DNA of 64,000 nucleotides from positions 15,055,501 to 15,119,500 of the forward strand of contig CM034102.1 of assembly GCA_019914945.1 (NCBI GenBank). Direction: 5' to 3'. The DNA comes from Typha latifolia (Eukaryota > Streptophyta > Magnoliopsida > Poales > Typhaceae). The notes below the pieces were generated by a model. That model saw nothing but the letters and a program-made list of their open reading frames with translations. It had not been told where the DNA came from and did not search any database. A program made the position numbers and the translations under genes. Position 1 is the first letter of the stretch. Each line of letters begins with the position of its first letter. This document shows, piece by piece, positions 11,310 through 23,583 of this stretch.

Positions 11310-14300
11310 GGAAGAGGCTATTTCGCTTCAGTGAACTTCTTTAGATGTACTCTATATGTGTGCTAGTTCATGCAGTGCAAGGTTCTGGCAGGTTCAATAG
11401 ATGCTCTAGTGCGCTAGAAGAATTCTTTCAGAAAGGAAAGGTTGAGCTCAGGCTTGCTAGTTTGCATATTAGACTTCTATTCGTGCTATACTTTGTAGTA
11501 ACCCAAATTAGATGCTCTATGATTTCTCCTTGTTCGGTTATATGTCGACTTTAGACTTTGATTTTAGTTTGGTCTGTAGAATGCTGTTATGGCTTTTAAG
11601 TTTATTCTATTATGGAGTTAGATTCATTGTGAAATATTTTTGGGATGATGCTTACTCTCCTTTAATTTATGATGATGAAAGAAGATTTAGGGTTAACTGT
11701 GATCGATCATTCCCTTCTTTCCCGATGTAGAGGACATGACTCCAATATTACTTGGTCTTGTCTTTTGTTCTTTAGGAGCTGTTATTGGTAACTTTGTTAG
11801 GTGCGCTTTATCACAATTACTTATTGGATGCGTGGAGCACTTCTGCACATAATATTTAAGTTTATCAAATGTTGTAGTGTTATTTGGTGGTCACAGCAGA
11901 TATGGCTTTAATAGGGACATGGCCAATAAATGTCTTTCTTTGTGCAGTTGTTTTTGGAGCCTTTAATAATATTATAATTTTGCAAATTGATTTATGTTTC
12001 CAGTCATTGATTACTAGGACTAGATGTATTATGCTGTCATATTGTTCTTGAGATGCCGAGGCACCCCTTTTAGAATAGTGTCTTTTATCAGTGAGGTGCT
12101 ACTATGGAGTGGAGATTCTTTAATGGGCCTACTTGACGGCTTAAAGTGATGACATCTTGCTTCAATGCATCGACAAATATTTGCTCAGTAAGAATATGGC
12201 TTCAAAAGTGTTGTCCAATATCTTAAATTCAGGCAGTTGCAGCCTATTCCGATCTTTAATGTTATTCATTTTAATGTAATAGGTTGGGGGAATTTGTTTG
12301 ATCTCAACCATGAGAACCGTATTTGTATATTTTTCTTTTTCATTGTTGATGATTGTTGCGGGGTATGTAGCATGCATCTCAATCTGTTTTGACGTAATTG
12401 TGTAATTGCCACTATTGATCTTTTTTATGTCCCAGAGACCCCAATCGCAACATGAAATGATCCCGTGATGATATTTTCGCTCGAGTTGTTGCTGACTTTG
12501 GTCACATAAATGGGGAATAGTTATATCATTCCTCTGCTGTTATTATTGGCTCTGGATGCTTTGAATTTTTTACTGGATATTGCAGAATACCTAGTTTTAC
12601 AACGTTGCGCCAATTGATATTATCTGATAAACTCATTTGTGTACTTAAGCCTACTCCAACCCCCAGCCAAGCATAATCCCCGCGTCCAGCCCGACCTTAC
12701 AATACTTAGTTGTGGAAAAGATGGAAAGGGGGAGGACGAATAGGAAGCGAGTTCCAGTTGAATTCAACATCTGAAGATGGCAAGGCCTATCACCAGCACT
12801 AGCGTTGGTTGAATCCACCGTTGTGGAACCACTTGATGGTTTTTTTTTTTTCTTCTTCTTTCATCAACCTATCTCATATCTGAATGTGCCCTTATTTATG
12901 CAATCAATAGGTATGTGAGCACGCGGGACAATCAAGCAGAAAGCCAACTATGATGTTGGTGATGCCAAATCCTGGAGTTGCCCATTGGTTTGTGACAGAT
13001 ACCAGAGCCAATTTGTGGTCCTATTATGCCCTCAGGTTTAATCTTTTCCTTGGCGATTTAATCAGACTCCAGTCTCTGTTCGCTGTTGCTCGTCGCTGAA
13101 ACTTTGCTGAGCTATTGCATTGTATTCGACAGTCCGCAAGGTAGAAGGATCCATAAAGCTTTTGGCTTATCTCTGTACTTCTCTAATTTGTCTTCTTCTT
13201 TGGTTATTTTTATCCGCTTTGTTCCTTGGTCTGAAACGAGGCGCTAAATCTTCGTTCAAAATGGTATTTGTTCACTAAACTATGGCCATATGATAGGCTG
13301 TAGATTAGTTAAAGCCATATGATTAGGGACTTGCTTTGTTTTGTATGTCTGCACTCGGTACAATGCCTCTGGTGATCAAAGACTTGTAACCTTATTTTAG
13401 AATCATTGAATATGTTTACCATGATTCAAATGATCCAAGCATTAGGAGCTTGCCATACGCCGAAGAAATAGAGTTCTATCTTTGAATGGCGGCTATCTTT
13501 ACAAAGAGCCTGTCTATCAATTGTGATCCAATTTCTTCAACTCTTTATCTCTATCAAAGTTGATTCTCACATAAAATATCTTCTGTCTCCAACTTGCATC
13601 TAGAACAACATTTTTTTCTTCTTCTCTATCAAACTAAAGGAATGCATTAAAGATTTGAGAATCTTTTTCGCTCCTGATGTTATCATACCAAACAAATATT
13701 TACAACATAAAGTAGAACCAGTTGTATGTGCATCTGAAAGACTGAAACAAACCAACAGTCATGCAGTCAGATAAGAAGCACAAAAAAAATTTGTGATATT
13801 AATTTAGTATTATGTCCTTGCAAACCGGCATCTTTTGCTAACCCCTCCATATTCTCCCCTTCAGTGTATTCCCTAAATGCCCTCACCAAACTCCAAACTT
13901 TGTCGGTCTCATAGATGAGAAATGTCCCAGAATGCTCCCACAGATAGTGCAGAGGAATGCAGCACAAAGTTCACAATCTTTGGGGAGATGCCAACCAACA
14001 AGAAAGCAGATAGTTTGCAACCCTGGCTGCAGGATTTTTTTTTCTTTCCCTTGCATCCCAGTACTTGGTAGCCCCTGTTTGGTTGGCAAGTCATCAAAAG
14101 GAGGGTTTAAATTCTGGAATACAGGAAAATCTTGCAGTGGATAGTGCTCTCCAACAAGAATGGCTCCATGTGGTATAGCTGAGGACATCTATGTGTAGGC
14201 CTCACTGGGTATTGCTTTGTCATTTCATACAAATTATTATACTAGAGTTTGCTCTACTCTCAATGGAGTATTTTTGTTCATTTTTCTATGGGCTCTCTAG

Positions 14301-14497
14301 AAGACCTAAGTTGGAGGCATCATGGGTTAATGTAGACCTCTCATTATGTTAATATTTTACAAACATAAAGTGTTATAAATTTGCTGTAACATTTGATCTG
14401 ATCTCCAAAAGATACTTTAAGTACCACATTTCCATGAATCACATGGAGCACCTTTTAATACTTTGAGGATTGAGGCAGAGAGGGAGAGGGTAAGAGG

Positions 14498-14543
<46 letters not shown>

Positions 14544-15830
14544 ATGGACTAAATGAAGCTACTAACTAGTTTTAGTTCCTTTGAGTGAAGTCCTTTAACC
14601 CATATGTTCATAATATGAAAGTTCTGTTAGGATATAAAATATAAAATTATCATATTCTAATAACTTAATAACTTAAGCTTTTTAGTGTATTTGATGAATT
14701 AATATTGTTTAAAATATTAAACTTTTCCTCATTTAAGTTTTTTTTTTAGACCTCTTGAAAGAGAACGTTAGAATATAAAATATAAAATTGAATTACCAAG
14801 TTTGGAGAAATAAGAATACATGTGAAGCTTATTCAAGCGGTGGATTGGTTCCACAAGTATATCTCTTTATTATATTTATGGTCCCATCCTATAGCAACTA
14901 CTTATAATTATTGGTTACTCCCTTCCTTCCTTCCTGGTCTCCAGTTGCCCTTCTTGAATTGTAGTTAAGAGGCTGTAAGGCCTGTGTGGTCAAAGTGTCC
15001 AAGGGCCATTGATGTAAACTGAGCTGAATCACATGCTTTCCGCTAGTACTTGGTATTATCTATTTTGTGAAGATGAGATCATGCATTTTTATTAATACTG
15101 TTAAAGATATGATATATGTTATTAGTTTGTTATCTAATAATTGAAGTTTTGAATTAATTGGCCATCCTATATATAGAGACTGTATGTGAAAATGCATATA
15201 AACAATATGATTGATATACATTATCTGGTTATTATGTAATAACTCAAACTGTTATATCAATTCATATTTAACAGTCTTATTACTCGAAGTTTGGTCTGTT
15301 CTAAGGTCTCCAAGTAGAAGGATTAACTAAATTCCAAGCATAGAATGGGGATGCATTGGGCCCTGAGATTAGTATTAACCTCTGCTCTTCTTATCCAAAA
15401 GCCGAAAAGGCATTGGGCCATGGACCGGGGGGGGACAAGGAGTGACTAAAGATTGTGAGGGATGTTTTTGTCATTTCAAGAAATATTACAAGTGGGGTCC
15501 TTTGGTGAAGAAAGAGCATCTTCAAGAGAATCTATGAGCAGGGTAGTTGTGTCATTTAAAATTACTTTTGGCCTCAAATGGTTAAAAGGGGGGGGGTTTG
15601 CTATTGGGAACTCCACTTAAGATATTGGGGATGGGTAAATTTTGAAAAGCATTGAGACAAGTGTGGAGGTGGGGGACCACAACTGCAGTAGTGCAGTAGG
15701 CTCAGACTCTTTGGGTTGTGGGCAAAAGAAATAAATGAGATAAATTTAATAGGAGGAAAAGCTTAGCTTTAGCTTTGACTCTTCCCTTCTTTACATGACC
15801 TTGTGCATCCCGCATAGAGAAAAATGACTA
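11310..15830. other. 3' UTR of RBP gene and long gene-poor interval
   Basis: The RBP transcript probably runs some hundreds of bases past 11309. The remainder to about 15.8 kb shows no gene I can support. It is AT-rich with a (GA)n tract near 14500, homopolymers and short G runs (15427, 15590). Short frames on the minus strand at 13767-14188 look a little less random but match no family I know. Confidence 0.5.
14501..14540. repeat. (GA)n microsatellite
   Basis: About 20 AG units in intergenic DNA, preceded by imperfect gagagg repeats. Confidence 0.95.
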
Positions 15831-16049
15831 ATAAATTCAATAGAAGGGCAGTGATGAGGCACACACCCAACTCCATCTTCCATTAAAAGACCCACCTTTT
15901 TCCTCTCTTCTGTTGTTTTCATTGCACTCTTCTACCTTTTCCTGTTACTCTCCTTCCCTTCTTTGTGGATACTAGGTGTTGGCCTACAGGCAAAACTGTC
16001 TCACATATGCCACAGCAATGGCCTAAAGTATCATCTTTGGCAAACCAAG

Positions 16050-16817
16050 GTAGTTCCTTTGGCCTCTCACCCCCAGTTCTTGTCTGGAAATTTTTTTTTA
16101 GATTTCCTTTTTGCATCTTTATTGTTGCTTAAAATGTTTTTCCCTGCAAACTTTTCTTTTTGCTGCATGTAGTCTGCCTTTATTTGATTCTCTTTGACTG
16201 CATTGGGTCAATGTTGGTCTTTGGGTTATTCTCTCCAGATCTATCTTGATGGTTTTGGGGTAGATTGAGTGCTAGATTTCATGGTGGTAACACCTTCTAT
16301 TGGGGCCTCCTCCTTGACTCTTTTCTTAGCCTCTTTTCCTACCTTATGTATGCTGAAAGGGCCTTTCTTCTTGATTGGGGAAAGATTGCATTTTGATGTA
16401 GATGGTTTGATCCCCAGTCATTAATCCATTTTTCTCCACATTCTTTTCCTGAATCACATGCTTTTGGATATTGGTGTTTGCCTTCATAGAGAAAGCAGCC
16501 TGCAGTTGCGTGGATGCATCGATCCAGGCTGGATCTTGCTCTTCCTAGGAGCAAAGATCCATTATTTTAGGTGGGTTATTGCCCAGCTTCCTATTTCTTG
16601 TGGAAAGAATGTACCTTGATGTGCTTTAATGTGGCATTCATTGTTTCAGGTACTTTCTTTATTCCATAGAGAGGGTACCTTAGTGGAATTCCTCTTGTTA
16701 TGCTAGATCTATACAATATTTTGCATAATAGGAGCTACATGTGCTTTCTTTGCAAGAGGCCTTATATCGGTTAGTGTGTTTTGGCTTGGTATGCTTATAG
16801 GCTATAGAAAGAGGGAG

Positions 16818-16873
<56 letters not shown>

Positions 16874-17193
16874 TTGGCGTAGTAGTTAAAGGTAAAGGAA
16901 TCAAACATCTTTGTTTTGGATTTCAGACACTTGTTTTCCTGTCTCTGGTTGCTTGTGTTGGCTGTTGGATAGATCATAATATGCTCGACTTCTCTTAGTC
17001 TGGTACATGGTCATCCTTTGACCGGGTCTCTCTCTTACTTGTGTGCTAATCTTTTGATAAGTTCACAATAATCATGGCATCTCACTGTTATTCCTTCTTT
17101 ACATTTCATATCTTGTTATGATCATATTAACAATCTTGTTTGCTAATTTTGTTCTCTTTCTCATAGCCTAGTTTGTGTCTATATTTGATGCAG
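16050..17193 (+). other. Probable 5' UTR intron of the D6PK-like kinase gene
   Basis: A good donor (accaag|gtagtt at 16050) and acceptor (tgatgcag at 17193) bracket non-coding DNA upstream of the kinase start, with a T-rich 5' part and the (GA)n tract at 16820. A leader intron is common for this family, but without transcript data the donor is a guess. Confidence 0.4.
16820..16869. repeat. (GA)n microsatellite
   Basis: About 25 GA units in the presumed leader intron of the kinase gene. Confidence 0.95.
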
Positions 17194-17224
17194 AGACTCT
17201 ATTTAGCTGATCCATTAGGGGTGG

Positions 17225-17323
17225 ATGCAAACAGTGGTAATATGCTGCACAACATGTTTGAAAGCATGGAGCAAATGTGCATCGCTTAATCTGCCAGGGA
17301 CAAAACCTCAGTGCTCAAATTAA
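17225..17323 (+). promoter_or_regulatory. Two overlapping uORFs in the kinase leader
   Basis: A 32-codon uORF (ATG at 17225) ends at 17321-17323, so its stop overlaps the kinase ATG by one base in TAATG. A second, 15-codon uORF in another frame runs 17242-17289 and contains four ATGs. If the exon beginning at 17194 is transcribed, both lie in the leader and could lower or condition translation of the kinase. Confidence 0.5.
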
Positions 17324-19878
17324 TGGCGTCAAAGGCTACTCCTCAAAGTTTTCCTGAACAATGGCTGAAAACAGCTGGTAGCCAAGCAGTAGAGCAATGT
17401 TCACGTAAGCCTTCTCCTTTGCAAATTCCTAAACCATGCAAGTCAGATCCTGCTACACCCAAAAGATCACCAAAATCGGCAAACCACAAAATCTCACAGC
17501 ATACTGTAAAGGAGGTGTTAGAGGAGCAAAAACCAAATCTCTGCCAGAAGGAGTCTTCTGATTGTATGCTGGACGAGGTTCCTTTGAAGACTGCCATTTC
17601 TTCAGAACCTAAAGATGTGCATTCCTCTGGTAGTTTGGATGTGCCGGCACAAGGAAGTCCTATCCAATTGAATGAGACTCCAAGCTTGGAAAGTATTGGC
17701 TGTCAAGAAAAGAGAATTTCTGAGCTTAGCAGTGTGAAGGATAGCTTTGTTTCTGCTAAAGTTAGTGATGGCACTAGCAGTCTGACAAAAACTAGCGGAA
17801 GTGCTACAGCAAGTGAGCGAGCTGACCTTGTTGAAAGCGGAAAGAGTAGCATGTGCACGCCCAGCACAAGTAGTGATGTTAGCGACGAGAGCTTGTGTAG
17901 TAGCATGGGTAGCAGCATCACTAAGCCTCACAAAGCAAATGATTCGAGATGGGAAGCAATTCGAACAGTCCAGGCTCGAGATGGGGTTCTCGGTTTAAGC
18001 CATTTCAGGCTGCTAAAGAAATTGGGATGCGGAGATATTGGTAGTGTATATCTCTCTGAATTGAATGGAACCAGGAATTATTTTGCCATGAAAGTTATGG
18101 ACAAGGGTTCTTTGGCAAGTCGTAAGAAACTGATCAGAGCTCAAACTGAAAGGGAGATACTTCAATCACTGGATCATCCATTTCTTCCGACCTTGTATAC
18201 TCACTTTGAGACAGATAAATTCTCATGTTTGGTAATGGAGTTCTGTCCAGGGGGAGATCTGCACACCCTTAGGCAAAGACAACCCGGGAAGTACTTTTCA
18301 GAACAAGCCGTAAAGTATGTTTACTTCTTTCTCCATCTCTTCTTTAGAATAAACCTTTTTCTTTGTGACGAGTATTAGATGCTCAATATGTTCAACATCT
18401 AATTTGTTTTATGTATATTTCTAGACAGTTTGGTGTAACAATAGTATAGTAATTCTTTAAATTATTACAGTATCGTGATCAGTGATGACACCTTCATTCT
18501 CTGCCTTGCAATGGTGTAATCTGTGGAACTGTTCTACTGTGCAGTATTGTGTTGGTTGCCTACAGAATCTATTTTATACTTGTCAGGGCTAATTATAGCA
18601 TCACAAAGTTTTATCAGGATTGGCATTTAACTTATTATTGCACATGTGATTATTTGTGATGTCAATACCCCATGGGATTATCTATAAGTCAATCTTATGA
18701 TAGTTACACAAAAGCCAAATTTAATTATATTTAATGAGTTCTGAGGCATATTGTTACCATGATTATGTTAATCGCAGTGTATCTATAGCCTCCTTTTTAC
18801 ATCCGACAAACAATGCATCATTAGATGAAGTGCAAGAACTTTGAGCAATCATTGTGTAAAATGTTTCCTCTTTGAAAATCATGAAGTACTTGAATCTGTT
18901 ACCAGCTTAATCTTTGATAATCTAGCATATGGACATATAGGAATTCAATTAAATCAATGATCTCTTGCCTACCTTATTGTGATTTTCTCTTTATTGAATT
19001 GCAGGTTCTATGTAGCAGAGATACTCCTTGCAATGGAATATCTACACATGCTTGGAATTATATACCGTGACCTCAAGCCAGAAAATGTCCTTGTTCGAGA
19101 GGATGGCCACATCATGCTCTCCGATTTTGACCTATCCCTTCGATGTGCAGTAAGTCCTACACTAATCAAGTCTTCCAACGTAGACTCCGAACCATTTCGT
19201 AAGAACAACACAGCATACTGTGTTCAGCCCACATGCATTGAACCATCCTGCATCCAGCCATCATGTGTTGTTCCCACCACATGCTTTGGGCCTCGCCTAT
19301 TCTCCTCCAAATCCAAGAAGGACCGGAGACCAAAATCTGAGGCTGTAAACCACCAGGTTAGCCCATTGCCTGAGCTCATTGCAGAGCCTACTGATGCTCG
19401 ATCTATGTCATTTGTTGGTACGCACGAGTACTTGGCGCCAGAGATCATCAAGGGCGAGGGCCATGGGAGCGCGGTGGACTGGTGGACCTTTGGCATCTTC
19501 TTATATGAGCTTTTGTTTGGGAGAACTCCATTTAAAGGCTCAGGTAATAGGGCTACATTGTTCAACGTTGTCGGCCAGCCCTTGCGGTTCCCTGAGTCTC
19601 CAATCGTGAGCTTTGCCGCTAGGGATCTGATAAGGGGTTTGCTTGTTAAGGAGCCACAACGACGGCTTGCATACAAGCGTGGGGCTACGGAGATCAAACA
19701 ACATCCATTCTTCGAGGGCGTGAACTGGGCCTTGATTCGGTGTGCCAGCCCTCCTGAAATACCAAAGCCTGTTGAGATTGAGCCACCCCCGCGGCCACCC
19801 CCATCAGAAACTGCAAAAGTTGCCCATAATGCGAATCAGAAAGGTTCAGAGAACTACCTAGAATTTGATTTCTTCTAG
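17323..19878 (+). CDS. D6PKL: AGCVIIIa protein kinase, D6PK/D6PKL-like
   Basis: Two exons, 17323-18314 and 19005-19878, give 621 residues. The first in-frame ATG is 17323; upstream codons in that frame lack ATG. After a 220-residue Ser-rich N-terminus the kinase domain shows the P-loop LGCGDIGSV (from residue 234), catalytic Lys about 257, RDLKPEN (352-358), and SDFDLSLRC, where DFD replaces DFG, the hallmark of plant AGCVIII kinases. A long insertion before [12 protein letters not shown] carries five CxxP units and a basic cluster KSKKDRRPK, features tied in this family to plasma-membrane attachment. The C-terminus ends in the PDK1-docking hydrophobic motif EFDFF. D6PK kinases phosphorylate PIN auxin exporters at the polar plasma membrane. 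Exact paralogue is not determined. Confidence 0.93.
19219..19293 (+). repeat. Five CxxP repeats in kinase activation-segment insert
   Basis: Codons for CVQP, CIEP, CIQP, CVVP and CFGP follow one another with one or two residue spacers. They lie between the DFD motif and the basic cluster. Cys-Pro repeats in this place are known for D6PK-type kinases and are candidate S-acylation sites; that function here is inferred. Confidence 0.85.
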
Positions 19879-20432
19879 TGAATTTTCCAAACTAGTGCAA
19901 CCTATTGTATCAAGTGAAATCCTCCTTTTTCCCCTTAGTTGCTAAATATCTTGAGATGTTAGGTGAGTTTGTGCTGTAGATATTTAGCTCTCTGAAGCAG
20001 CAGCTTCTGTTGTTTCCAAGTGAACTTCTCGAGTTTAATTTGTATTCCGCGACGAATCCTGAAATATTTTAATCATTATCTACATAGATCTTTGCTTATA
20101 TATGAACTTCTTGCTGTATTCTGCTGGTCATTCATGAACTCCCTTTAGACATTCTTATTCTACAAGGCTGAGATATTACAACAGAGGGTGAGCTTTTTGT
20201 TTACTGCACCTCAAATTTCATAACAATCATGAATACAAACTAATTATTGATGAAATTAACTAGTGAGAAGATTCCATGCAATTATTTCACTCAAAATGTT
20301 GAAGCTCTTATATTAGGATAGATGATCTTATTTCCAATATAACATGCTAAGCTGCAGAAACCACAACCAAGGATTAAATCTAATCCTCGGAAGAACTATT
20401 TGAAAACAACCTCCTGACGTATTTTAAAAAAT

Positions 20433-20482
<50 letters not shown>

Positions 20483-20678
20483 TTATTTTTATTTTTTGTA
20501 AAGAGGAGGAGGGTTTTTCCAATTTGGTTGAAATGTAAGTGGTGAAATGCAAAACGACCATATATCTCAAACAAACTTAGATCCGACCCGCTTTCTATTC
20601 TCTATTCTACTCGACTGCTATTCTCCACCTCCCTTCGCCTCCCTCCTCCTCGCCCGAGAAAAGAAGAAGAAATCGGAG
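19879..20678. other. Kinase 3' UTR and promoter of the small membrane-protein gene
   Basis: About 0.8 kb, AT-rich, with a (CT)n tract at 20436-20475 some 200 bases before the next start codon, a position typical of plant core-promoter or leader pyrimidine patches. No coding sequence seen. Confidence 0.5.
20436..20475. repeat. (CT)n microsatellite in promoter region
   Basis: About 20 CT units upstream of the gene starting at 20679. Confidence 0.95.
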
Positions 20679-22708
20679 ATGCTCCGGTCGATACTGCGAT
20701 ACGGAAGGCCAATAAGATCAGCTTCGCCCGATTCTCCGGGCGATTTTCTCCGGTGGCGCATCGGGATTCGCGAGGGCCTGCGGCGACGGCGGCGCGACCC
20801 GTCACGCGACGAGTTCTTTGTGGCGACGCCAGAGTCCGCCGCGTGGCTGGACACCGCCTCCATGCCGATGGTCCTCACCGCCGTGGCCATTGCCCTCTTT
20901 GCCAAGGTCGTCATGATGGTTAGTACTACTCGACGATCCAGGAACTCCCTGTCTGATCTTTTTTTCTTTGCATTTATAACCCCTTTTCAAATTTGGAATT
21001 CTGCATGTATATTCGTCGAGTTAGAAATCTCAACCATGAGAAAAATAACACTTGATACTTGAACTGCTTATGGAAATACCGGGCGATGCCGTCAGCTTGT
21101 TCTATATTAGTGATGGCTGATTGCGTATAAGATGTGCACACAAAGTTGTTATATGCTTGAGACTGCAGCATTTACAATATACAAGTCTGGAATTTTAGTT
21201 CCAGATGCTTCTTTAAAATAGTTATTGACTGTAGATTTGGAGTCTACTTATGACAAAACATATTGGAAGTAGATACTACTAATTCATACTTAACTCTCCA
21301 GTCTTCACCAAATGTTGTAGTTAGGTTTTTGTGTAATTACAATAGTTTTGTGCAACATTTGTCATTTGAGTAGACATACTTCCTTGGATTCAATTGGCTA
21401 TTTCTAGCAACTCAAATCACTTGTTTTTGAAGCAGGATCTGCGACACCTGGTCCAAGAACAAAATTTTCACATTGTCATTGGCTTTTCAGAATAGCCAAC
21501 ATAAAATAAGCGGTCTCTAATTGTCTAAATAGTATATGAAATTTATGTCCTTATCTGGACAAAGAATGAAGGAAGCTTTAAAAGACAAGTATTTAATGAC
21601 ATTTTCTAACTATCCGTTCTAACGAGTCTCTGGTGGCGCCCTATTTAAAAGGTTAGGTATTGATCCTTCTGCATGCTAGTTGGCCAGGTGTTAGGATTTT
21701 ACCATCAAACTAAAGTATATTGTATGTGAAGTATATCCTTATTATTCCTGCAGTTAATCATTCTGTGCTTAGCTGTAAACATTGACCGGAGAATGCTCGT
21801 ATAATTACTCTTTGGCACTTGCTTCTTTCATCTGGTTTCTTCTCATTTCTTATTCTTGCCTGGTGGCAAATGGTAGGGTATGGTTCTTATGAGCGATAGT
21901 AAGATAATACTTCCTCTTCATGTGTTTATTATGGTTTCCTACATACTCGATTCAATGTTCTTTTCATGCTTGTTTCTTTGGTAGTATGATGAATCCAAAG
22001 CTCAAGAGAGGCTGGAGCGCAAAATAAGGAAGGCTCCTCCTGAACAAGGAACAGTAAGAATGCTAACTCGTGAAGAGTGGGATGAGATCCAGGAAATTAG
22101 GCCAAGGACTCCCTTCGAATCAAAGCTTGCTCGCCCAAATGCACGTATAAGAACTGGAGAACCAATACATCTGGTTAGCATGCTGCCATTTTTTTACTTT
22201 TAAGTTGCCTGTTTTATATTTCTAGCTTCTCTAGCAAGTCAAAGCTATAGTATCTTCTTCTTCTTTTTTCTCTCTTTGTTGCATCAAGCTAGAGTTACCA
22301 AACCGATGAAATCATACGAGGAGTGGGTCTCTGTAAATTCATCCAGTTTAAACCCTTGCGCATATTGCTAGGCAACAAATGCATGCATGTTTGAAATTTC
22401 ATTGCAACTGTAATTTGTTAGATGCATCATGGAAAACATGTATTCGTGTAACTCGTTCTCCCCTTTCCTCCCCAGATGTCTTCCTATAAGTTTGATTATA
22501 AACCTTCTCTCCTGTAGATATCCAAGTGCTATCGTGTGTTTTTTGTCATAGGTCTCTATTCAATTTGTTTCTCATTAGGTAAGATCTTATTTAGATGGCT
22601 TGAACTGGAGATATATCTTATTGTTTTCAGGAGGATGTGAAGGACTGGACCATTGATGTGATCACCGATGCGCTTTCAAGAGCAGAAGAAACCGTCAAGC
22701 AAAAATAA
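20679..22708 (+). CDS. Small single-helix membrane protein, unknown function
   Basis: Exons 20679-20918, 21985-22173 and 22631-22708, all phase 0, give 168 residues. The N-terminal 60 residues are very Arg-rich (GLRRRRRDPSRD) and could serve as an organellar targeting sequence. One hydrophobic helix follows (PMVLTAVAIALFAKVVMM, about residues 62-80). The C-terminal domain is charged: KAQERLERKIRKAPPEQG, then REEWDEIQEIRPRTPFESKL, ending DWTIDVITDALSRAEETVKQ. I do not recognise a named family. The intron phases, clean splice sites and soluble tail support a real gene. An upstream in-frame frame from 20547 lacks another good start context. Confidence 0.8.
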
Positions 22709-23583
22709 AGTTTTATGTATGCTTCAGATTCAACCTGACATTGTTGATCTTACACAACACTCCACTGGATAAGCAATACTGGACCACATCCTGTGTTAAT
22801 CTATTGAAGTCCACTTAAAGTTTCAGAGACACTACAAAGAAGTGAATTACTGTAAGGAATTTGAGATATGAGGTCAAGTTGGGGATCTTGGTTGACAATC
22901 AAGAAGTTGGCTTTCTTTTGTTCTTGTAATAACTTTGTTCTCTTGTAATATCATAGGAAAGTTAATCAATGGGATGCAGCTGCTCATCACATCTGCTTAC
23001 TATTTGTTCTGACATTTAAGTATCCATTCTGGGTTCCAGTCTCTCTGCCTCCTTTTTGTTCCATTTTTTTTTTCCTTTTCCTTTGTCTTTTTTGACAGGC
23101 ATGCAAGTTATGGATGAATTAATAATGACCTATTTGGCTATTTTAGCTTTCAGTTTTCCAGTCGACCGAAAATAAATAAATAAATAAATCAGCACAAAAG
23201 TCTTGCTGACAACAACTTTAAATATGGTTAAATATCCAACTATGATGAAAGTGGAAAATAACTAAATAAAATGAGGCTTTTGCAATTTAATTATATTAAT
23301 TATATATTTATAATAATAGATTTTAGTGTATATTATATAGTAAATTATGTATACTATTTGACAACAAAATAACTTTACATTGACTATAAAAAATTTGTAC
23401 ACTCATTTTAATATACTAAATTAAAAAAATACAATTAAATCATTAAAACCCCACGACATAATAACCCTCGAACCATCGGCTACACCGTATACGTACTCAA
23501 GCGTATCGTATTAAGAGAGAAGATAACTCTGGCTCCGTAGTCCTCTTCCTTTCTCTCTTTCTTTCTTGGCTGGTGGAGGAGAG
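22709..23583. other. Intergenic region
   Basis: 3' UTR of the preceding gene followed by strongly AT-rich DNA with an (aata)n run near 23176 and the presumed promoter of the synthase gene. No gene seen. Confidence 0.5.

Noticed and set aside
19224..19697. 157-codon minus-strand frame
   Set aside because: Antisense shadow of the kinase domain exon.
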